DNA of 52,500 bases from Symbiodinium natans (lineage: Eukaryota > Sar > Dinophyceae > Suessiales > Symbiodiniaceae): positions 17,501-70,000 of the forward strand of contig CAJNDS010000437.1 of NCBI GenBank assembly GCA_905221605.1, given 5' to 3'. A model generated the notes under the pieces. That model did not search any database and was not told the origin of the DNA. It saw only the letters and a program-made list of their open reading frames with translations. How positions within the stretch are numbered: the stretch's first letter is position 1; every line of letters starts with the position of its first letter. Positions 30,439-40,267 of this stretch are shown here, one piece after another. Made by a program: the position numbers and the translations under genes.

Positions 30439-30538
30439 CCCCTACGAAAAACACTAAGCCCTAAACAACCCTATCCGCAACGCCACGCAGGGGCTGCTTA
30501 TGCTCCCTGGCACCGCCTCAAGATCGACAATCTCATAC

Positions 30539-30572
30539 TTAGCACCAGCCGGAGGACTTCTTCTTCTTGCTC
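30539..30572 (-). CDS. Gene III terminal exon with stop
   Basis: Encodes S-K-K-K-K-S-S-G-W-C then TAA. Homologues are 17004-17037 (W-C) and 43218-43251 (C-C). The acceptor is CCCAG/G. Conserved sequence continues about 50 bp past the stop as probable 3' UTR, with length changes just after the stop that fit non-coding sequence. Confidence 0.65.
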
Positions 30573-33500
30573 CTGGGTGGTGTGCACCCCGAAACCCTAA
30601 GCCCTAAACCCTAAACCACTAAACCACTCAACCTAAACCCTTGGCTTAGGGCCTGGGGGCTTAGGGTTTGTCGGGATTCACGGTGCATCTGGAGATTTAG
30701 GGTTTGGGGTTTACGGTGTGGGGTTTGGGGTTTACGGCGTGGGGTTTGGGGTTTACGTTGTGGGGTTTGGGGCTTAGGGTTTAGGGTTTAGGGTTTAGGG
30801 TTTAGGGTTTAGGGTTTAGGGTTTAGGGTTTAGGGTTTCCTCCTGGGGTGGGTTTGAGTCTTTGGCTTCTTCGGGTGCATCCAGGTGAAGGGGCTTTGGG
30901 GACATTGGGGGTTCTGGGGATGAAGGATTCTTGAGGGTTGAGGGTTTGGGGTTTAGGCTTTAGGGTTTAAGGTTTAGGGTTTAGGGTTTAGGGTTTAGGG
31001 TTTAGGGTTTAGGGTTTAGGATGTCGGGATGTTAGGATTCAGTGGTTTAGGGCCTAGCGTTCCGCGCCAAAACCCAAGCCCCCTCGAAATCCCAAGCACC
31101 CTGCGCCAGGGGCGGGGGGCGGGGGGTGTGGCCTGCTGACTGCAGGACGAACTACCCAAAAGAGGCACCCTAAACCCTAAACCCTAAACCCTAAACCCTA
31201 ACTTAGAGTTCTCCCCACCAAGGTTCTTCTTGGACTTCTTGCTGCTGCTGCCTCTCCGCTGGGCAGGTTCCCCATGCCAGGGTTTAGGGTTTAGGGTTTA
31301 AGGTTTAGGGTTTAGGGTTTAGGGTTTGGGGTTTGGGGTTTGGGGTTTGGGGTTTGGGGATTGGGGTTTGGGGTTTGGGGTTTGGGGTTTGGGGTTTAGG
31401 GTTTGGGGTTTGGGGTTTGGGGTTTAGGGGTTAGGGGTTAGGGGTTAAGGGGTTAGGGGTTAGGGGTTAGGAGTTATATAGGGGTTTGGGGTTTGGGGGT
31501 TAGGGGTTTGGGCTTTGGGGTTTGGGGTTTGGCGTTCAACCCTGCACCAAGTAATCTTACGTGAACGTCTCAACCAGCTTGACAAGTCAACGCTCTGATC
31601 GCCTGATCCCTATGCCTCACCCCCATGGTTCATACCCTAAACCCTAAACCCTAAACCCTAAACCCTTAATTCAGGGTTGAGGAGGTTCTGGATTCGAGGG
31701 TTTTAAACCCTAAACCTTAAACCCTAAACCTTAAACCCTAAACCATAAAGGGCCCTCCAGCATGCGATTGCCCTGGGATCTCCAGGCCGGAACCCTCGGC
31801 CCCAGACTCTGGCACACGACACCTCTCAAGCCCAAAACAACCCAAAGCCAGCCGGCTTAGGGGTGGATGGTGCGGGGTTTAGGGCCTAGGGCTTGGGGCC
31901 TATAGGGCTTAGGCTCTTGGGTTTAGGGCTTAAGGTTTAGGGTTTGGGTTTTAAGGGTTTAGGGTTTAGGGTTTAGGGCTTAGGGCTTAGGGTTTTGGGT
32001 TTTTTGGGTCTCCTTGCACCGCCTTAACCCGAATCCCCCAACGACGTGCTGCCGCGCCGGCACCTGCCAGAGCGTTGGCCGTGTCGTTGAAGGTCGCGCC
32101 CAGCTTATCTGAGATGCGTTGCTTGCTGGCTTTTGGTAGCGAATGAGGGGAGGTACCTTACATCCCCCCTAAGGGACTCCTATATGAACCCTTTTAGGGA
32201 TTACATGGGGTACCTCACTCCCCTGATCCCTTGTTGTGATGTTGCCCTTTATACCTAACCGTCCTTAATGGGGAGTATAGTAGGAGGTACCATAGTCCTG
32301 TGATTGGTGCTGGCTTTACGGTTGAGGGTTCAGGGTTAAAGCGGCAAAGGTTTCGGGTTTACCCTTCTCCCTCCTGTCGCTCATTGGCGGGTTTAAGTTT
32401 TAGGGCTTAGGGTTCAGGGTTTGGGGTTTAGGCTAAGGCTTCTCTGTCCCCCCCCGTGGTCCGTGCTGTTTTGAGGGTTCACAAGCAGGGTTTGGGGGGG
32501 GGGTTAGCATGAGGGGGGGGGGGGGGATACCATTGAGGGTGGGTCGATTACGCGGAACGCGGCGCATATAGACCCTTTAAGCCTTTAAGGGCGTATATCG
32601 GGGGGGGTACCTCACTCCCTCATTCCCTACTTAGTTGGCCTGAAAGAGCCCAAAAACTTTTTTTGCGGGCAACCCTTCGCAAACCCCCTGAAAAAATACC
32701 CTGAACCCCTTGAAGTGCTTGAACCCTAAACCCTAAACCCTAAACCCTAAACCCTAAACCCTAAACCCTAAACCCTAAACCCTAAACCCTAAACCGCTTC
32801 GGCTGCACGTTCCGGTTCCAAAGACTAATCAACCCACCCCCAAACAACTACACAACCGCACAAAGACCAAGCCACTGGTGAAGCCCTTCATGGACGCGAC
32901 GGCATCCGACATGGCGTGGTGGCCCTGCATGGCTGTGGCTTGGGCTCTACGGGTTAGGGCTGGGGGTTCCAGGGCTGTACTTGGAGGTGCAGGGGTACTT
33001 ATGACCCCACTTATAAGTTTAGAGGACTGTGTGGCTTCTAAGCACAGTTAATAATTGGGGTTATGAGTACCCTGAACCTCCAAGCGGGGTTCTGAAGTTC
33101 GAGGGCTTCTAGGGCTCTAGGGCGGAGCTGCTTCTATACCCAAGACCATACCCCCCTTACACCCCTTATCCCCCCTGTATAGCTCCCTTATACCGCCGCT
33201 TATACCCCCGCTTATGCCCCCCATATACCCCCTTTATGGGCCACCTGAATACCCCCCTATACCCGAAAGCCTGAACTACAGGCCTGTGCTGCGTGGGGAG
33301 GGCTAAGCGTTTTTTTAATTAGGACGAGGCGCCACACGGCATACGGGTCGGGCCCTAAACCATCCCAAACAAAACCCAACCTCTTAAAGTCCCCTAAAAC
33401 CCTAAACCCCTACAGCCCTGGCTCTAAAACCCTGGTGACACCTCCTGAAGCCCTTCACCTCAACCCCTCAACCCTCAACCCTAAACCCTAAACCCTGAAC

Positions 33501-36500
33501 CCTGAACCCTGAACCCTTAACCCTGAACCCTACAACTCCCCTTCGCGCGCCTGCGGCTCCGTGTGGCCCTCGGGATGAGAAGTGATCTGGAACCCGGGCG
33601 GCAGGGCCTCGCCCGGTGCAAACCTTGTTGGGGTCGGAGGACGCTGGGGCTCTAAACCCTGTATTTGATGGTATGTTGGTGTCCCTTTTTGGATTGGTGT
33701 TGGTGATTGTGTTGGTGGCTTCAGGGTTTGGGGGTTTAGGGGCTTCTTGGGGGGGGTCTCTTAGGGCCGAGGGCTTCGGGCTCGGGGTTGGGAATTGCCC
33801 CTCAAGCACCTGCAGTTTAGGGTTTTTTTCGTTGGACTCACCAGGTAAAGTGGGACGTTGTCGTCCTCCAGCGGTGGAACGCAACTGTGGTCCCTTCAGC
33901 CCCCTCACTGTTTCAGTATTGACGCAGCTTCTTCCCCCGTCAGATGTAGTACTTGCGAAGTCGACAAAGTTCACCCCTCCTCCATTGTGACTTCCGCCCA
34001 CACTTTCCAGCCGGCAAACTGCAGGCGACACCCTAAACCCTAAACGCTAAACGCTAAACCCTAACCCTAAACCGTAACCCTAAACTCCTAAACCCTTGGG
34101 ACTCATGGTGGGAGGCTCTACCTAAACCCCTGGATCCTGCGTTGAGAACCGAAGACCTTGCTTCTTTTTTGGAGGCTACCGAAGGATTGTTAAGGATCTG
34201 TTGAAGCATCTGAAGGGTTTACAGCAAAATAACAACCCAACCTCCGAGAACAAGTTTGGGGCCCTAAAGGAAACCGCGCAGACCCGAAACCCTAAATCCT
34301 AAACCCCAAACCCTATTCCCTAAACCCTAAACCCTAAACCCAAAAACCCTAAACCCTAAACCCTGAAAGTATACGCGATGAAGCTGCAGGTTTCTGGAGG
34401 TGTAAACCTCAACAAAAACAACCAAGGGGCCTGCAACCCTGAAACCCGAAGTAAATCGGGTTTAGGGTTTAGGGTTTCGGGTTTAGGGTTTAGGGTTTAG
34501 GGTTTAGGGTTTAGGGTTTAGGGTTTAGGGTTTAGGGTTTAGGGTTTAGGGTTTAGGGTTTAGGGTTTAGGGTTTAGGGGTAGGGTTTAGGGTTTAGGGT
34601 TTAGGGTTTAGGGTTTAGGGTTTAGGGTTTAGGGTTTAGGGTTTAGGGTTTAGGGTTTAGGGTTTAGGGTTTAGGGTTTAGGGTTTAGGAAGTACATCGA
34701 GCTCCCCCAAAAATCCACGGTCGAGGTCCCTGCCACTTGCCCTGAGCGTGATCCAGGGCCGACCCAAGTTGCTGTCCAAATTGGTCTGAGCGCAGGACCC
34801 TAAACCCTAAACCCTAAACCCCGGGGCTATGGACTGAGGGGCACTTGCACTTCTTTTAATTTTTGGGGGTGGTGTGTGGGGAGGGGCGTGTAGACATGCC
34901 TAAATCCGAAGCCCTATGTAAGCCTAGACTCTAGACCCTAGACCCTAGACCCTACTTGAACGCTCACGGTACTTAGTAACCAATTATAACCCCAAAAAAA
35001 GAAGGTAGGGTTAGGGGTTGGGGTTTAGGGCCTTGAGGTTTAGAGCTTCAAGGCTTTACCTGGCCCTGTTTTCCCTGGTTCCTTCGCCGGGGGAGGGGGG
35101 ATGAGGTATCTTAGTTCCTCCTATATCTACCTTTAAGGGGTTCTATAGCGCACCTCGTTCGATGAAGAAGGTGGCCCGAAGCCCTAACCCCGAAACGCAA
35201 ACAAAGGTTAGGATTCAAGCTCTGCTCTACGCAATCACCGTCTACACTGCCGCGACAAGTGCCCCTGAAGAACACTGCTCAAACCGACTTGTTGCCTGAA
35301 GCCCAAAGCCCTCAACCGTAAGCCTTACTAGGCTGCCCAGTAACCAAGGCTTAAAAAGGGTGCCCTTTTTTGCTTAAAGGGGTTTAGAAGGGAACCTAAA
35401 GTCCCCAAAAAGGGAATAAGGGTACTACTGGGCATCTTAGCTTAAAGCCTCAACTCTCCACCCGACTCACAGTGTCGAGTTTCTGAAGTTGCTCACCACC
35501 ATCGACTGGGCCTCCGGTGGCAGGTTTGGGGTTTAGGGTTTGGGGTTTAGGGTTTAGGGTTTAGGGTTAAGGGTTCAGGGTTAAGGGTTCAGGGTTCAGG
35601 GTTCAGGGTTAAGGGTTCAGGGTTCAGGGTTCAGGGTTCAGGGTTTAGGGTTTAGGGTTTAGGGTTTAGGGTTTGGGGTTTGGGGTTTAGGGTTTAGGGT
35701 TTAGGGTTTAGGGTTTAGGGTTTAGGGTTTAGGGTTTAAGGTTTAGGGTTTACGGTTTAGGGTTTCGGGTTTAGGGTTTAGGGTTTACGGTTCAGGGTTC
35801 AGGGTCTAAAGTTTACAGTTTAAAGGCTTCGGGTCTGGAGCCCAACCCCTGGTATATCTCTTATATACCCTATACAAAACCCTTATTTTTGACCCACCGG
35901 AACTAAACCCCAAAAAAACCAAACACCCCGAACCCCCCAAACCCCCACGTGGCCTACAACCTAAACCTTTAACCCCTCAACCCGTAAATCCCAAGCTCTA
36001 CACTCTAGACCCTCCCAAATCCCCACATACCCCCAAACCCCACGCCGCTAAAATCCCCAAACCCTAAACCCCCAAGCCCCCAAATCTGAGTCTTCCACTG
36101 ACTAGCCTTTGGGTTCTAAACCCTAAACCCTACACCGTTAACTCTAAACCCGAAAACATAGGGTTTAGAGTTTAGGGATGGTTCAGGGCAACCTACGTAT
36201 TCACCCTGTAGACACAGAAGACCTCCGAAACTCTAATCCCTCAACTCGAAACCCCCCCCCCAGAGCCCCCAAACCCCAGGCCCTAAACTAAACCCCTGGC
36301 AGCACCCCAAAACCCCCAAACCCTAAACCGTAAACCCGTAAACCAAATCCCCAATCCCTAAATCCCCAATCCCTAAACCCCTAAACTGCATGAAAGCCTG
36401 CTGCAGGTTGCTGCCGACGTTCTGCGCGGAAGAGTGGAAGAGTGGGGGAAGGAGGGGGGGCTGTTGCAACAGTTTTGGGGTGGTCTAGGGTTTAGGGTGT

Positions 36501-39247
36501 ATAGGGAAAAAGATCTTAGTGAAAGAGCTTAGAATCCTACTTCCAGCTTCCTCCGGGCAAATCCTGTGAAACCCAAAATCCCTATGACCCAGTACCGGAT
36601 TCATGAACCCCGCACCCTTCATCCCGAGACCCACCAGCAGGCCCCCCCCCGCATGATTTTTAGGGTTTTTATAGAAATTGTATAGGGGTTTGTGTCCGAA
36701 GTTTTGCGCGGCTTTGTTTTTTTTTTGAACTTTTGGCTGAAAAAGTTGGCGCGCCAAAAAATGAAGAAAAGAAGCCCTGCTTTTTCAGTATTTTTTCATG
36801 ATGAAGGCCCCCAAAACGGTCAAATGTCACTAAAAATCGTCACTTGAGGTTCCCCCAATGGTCAAAAACCGTAAAAATTGCCATGAGCGAACAAATTCCC
36901 TGTGTTTCTGGCGAAAATCCCTATGTTTTGGCCTTAATTGAGGCTTGGTGAAGGCCCACCATAATGGTCAAAAATCAAGAGAATGTGCCACTTCGGTTAT
37001 GTTTTTTGGCCTGAATTGAGAGTTTGTGAAAGCCAGAAATTGCTCAAAAAACACCAACATTTGCCATGTGAGACTGTTCCAAGGCCGCCAAACTAGCGAA
37101 AATCCCATGTTTTTGGCCTGAATTTCAAGATTTGCGAAGGCCCCAAAATGGTCAAACATCGACGAAACTTTGCCATTTGGGTGTTTCCCGATGCCGCCCC
37201 AAACTAGCGAAGATCCTCATGTTCTGGCCTTAAATTGTGAAAGCCCAAGATGGTCGAAGATCACCAAACTTGGCCATTTCGGGTTCTTCAAGGCCGCCAT
37301 TGTGAACGCCCAAATGGCACAACAAAAAGCACGAACAAATACCATTTAGGGGTGTTCCAAGGCCGGCAAATTAGCGAAAATCCCTATGTTTCAACATGTA
37401 GAAAAGGCCAGAAAACGCAAAAACGATGTGATATGGCTTGTCTCTCCACTCTCCAGGATTGGTGCTTTCAGGAACTTGACTTCGTCTTAGGGTTTAGGGT
37501 TCAGGGTTTGGGGTTTAGGGTTTCGTGTTCCCCTAAACCCTAAACCCTAGACCCTAAACCCTAAACCCTAAACCCTAAACTTCTCGCGGCTTTCAGCATG
37601 AAGCTTGTGGGGTTTGGCTTCCTGTCCCCTGCAGCTTCGGCCCCAAACGACAGCAATCCCGAAAGCCCTCGCATGAGAAAGGTAACGGAGACGTCCCTAA
37701 ACCCCTAACCTTAAACCCTACCCCAAAACCCTAAACCCTACCCCGAAACCCTAAACCCCAAAACCCTAAACCCTAAACCCTAAACCCCTAAACCCTAAAC
37801 CCTAAACCCTAAAGCGAAACTTAGCGAGAGAAACCCGGAGACTCAAACGGCCTATGTGCCCTCTTATGATCCCGGGCCCCAGGACGCGCGCCTGCATGTA
37901 CTGCTGGCCGGCTTGCTGTGCGTTCTGCAAGCAGGGGCTGACATGCGGGTTTAGGGTTTAGGGTTTCGGGTTTAGGGTTTCGGGTTTCGGGTTTAGGGTT
38001 TAGGGTTTAGGGTTTAGGGTTTAGGGTTTAGGGTTTCGCTGTTCGGAACCGGACCATACAGTAATGAAGAATTAGGGCTTGGGGTTGAGGGTTTCTGAGT
38101 TTAGGGTTCAGGGTTTCTGGGTAAGGGCTTCGGATAAACACCCCCCAGAGCTTACGCGGTGAAGCCCAAAGCCCTGAAGACCCTGCAGCCCTGAAAGCTC
38201 TAAACCCCCAACACCCTCCCCCCCCGCCCCCCCGCCCCCCACGTCCCACACGCGGCACAAGCATCCTGCATTAAACCCTAAACCCTGCGGTTTAGGGTTT
38301 AGGGTTTAGGGTTTAGGGTTTAGGGTTTAGGGTTTAGGGTTTAGGGTTTAGGGTTTAGGGTTTAGGGTTTAGGGTTTAGGGTTTAGGGTTTAGGGTTTAG
38401 GGTTTAGGGTTTAGGGTTTAGGGTTTGGGGTAAACCCTAATCCCCTAAACCCAGAGCCAAGACCCCCAAGACCTGATCAACGTGGGGAAGCCTGGGAAAT
38501 CACACGAGCTAGTGATCCCCTCAGCCCCGAAGGCCCTGAAGCCCTGAAGCCCTGAAGCCCTAAACCCTAAACCCTAAACCAATTTACATCTTCCTTCAAC
38601 TCGAAACCTGAAACCAAGTTGAACCCTCACATGAGCCCGCAAGCCACTCCCCCCCCCCCCCTGCCCAAAAACACGTGCCTGGAAGTACTGCTGTCCGGCC
38701 TGTCAGCACCCGGTCACATGACCCCGATGGCCCCTGAAACCCTAAACCAGCAACGAACACCCGACCATCTGTAAATCCCGAAACCCAGAGTTTAGGGGTT
38801 TAGAAGTTTAGGGGTTTAGGAGTTTAGGGTTCAGGGTTTAGGGCTTAGGGGTTTAGGGGTTTAGGGTTTAGGGCTCAGGGCTTAGGGCTGAAGACCCCGT
38901 AAGCGCTACAACTCGAATTCTTCAACCCCCCCCCCCCGCCCCGCCGCCCCACACCCCACACCCCACCAGCATCTCATACCCTGCGACGTCAAGACCTGAC
39001 TCCTCAGGCCCCAAACCCCAAACCCTAAACCCTAAACCCTAAGCCCTAAACCCCAAACCCTAAACCCTCAGCCCTAAATCCTAAACCCTAACTCAGGCTC
39101 GGATGAGAACACCGAGAAAATCTCCTCGGCAGCACACTCCTGGGGCCCCAACACTGCCATCCTGGAGGGCCCCCCCTTAGAGGGTTTAGGATTCAGGGCT
39201 TTCGGTTTAGGGTTAGGGTTTAGGGTTTAGGGTTTAGGGTTGAAGGT

Positions 39248-39279
<32 letters not shown>

Positions 39280-40219
39280 GGTTTGAGGGGTTGAGGGGTT
39301 GAGGGGTTGAAGCCTAAAGTCTTAAAGTTTAGAGCTTGGGGCGTTTAGGAGCCTGAAACCCACTTCCACCCTCTCGTGGCCCTTCCCCTCCCCCTCGAGA
39401 GATGTGCCTGCGCCTGGGTCTGGAGGTACTGCTGTCCAGACTGCAAGCACGGGATCACATGACACCCCTAAACCCTAAACCCTAAACCCTAAACCCTAAA
39501 CCCTAAACCCTAAACCCTAATAAATTCTAATTTATATAAACTCAAATATACTTGTATATTTGAGTTTATATAAATTAGAATTTTCCCTAAACCCTAAACC
39601 CTAAACCCTAAGCCCTTTTGGGTTTTCAGGGTCTTCGAAGGGAACACCTAGACCCTAAAAAAAGGGGGAATCAGCGCCTGCTCTGGCTTCTAGGCTCATA
39701 ACTTGCCAAAGCCTAACAAACGCCAGTATATCTAAACCTCTAAACCCTGAACCCTAAGCTCCCTACACCCCCTACACCCCTAAATCCTAAACCCGAAACC
39801 CTAAACCCGAAACCCGAGCGCATCAACGCAGCACTACTCTCTACTCTAAACTGTGGAGGAGTACTCTCCTTGGGGGGTGAAAGGTTTCGAGTTGAGGGGT
39901 TAGGGTTTCGGGTTTCGGGTTTAGAGTTTAGGGGTTAGGGCTTCTTGTATTTTGCGGGTACAGAACGAGGTCCCTTTGGGAAATGCCAAATTTTAAGTCC
40001 AAAACCCTAAATTCCTAATCCCCTAACCCCTAAACCCCCGAACCCCTAAACCCCCACAGAAGCCCTAAAGCCCCAAGTAGCCCCTAAACCCTGCACCTGG
40101 ATGTACTGCGCGGGCTGCCTTGACTGCGAACTCTGGGAGTTTTTTGGGGCGTCAGGATTCCATGGCGGTTTCGTGTCTCCTGTTTCCGCCTCTCCCCCTC
40201 TACCTCTCCCTCCCTCCCG

Positions 40220-40267
<48 letters not shown>

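Noticed and set aside
33468-34031. 187-codon minus ORF as one gene
   Set aside because: It reads exon 10 in a frame that is not conserved between copies and continues into translated repeat at both ends.
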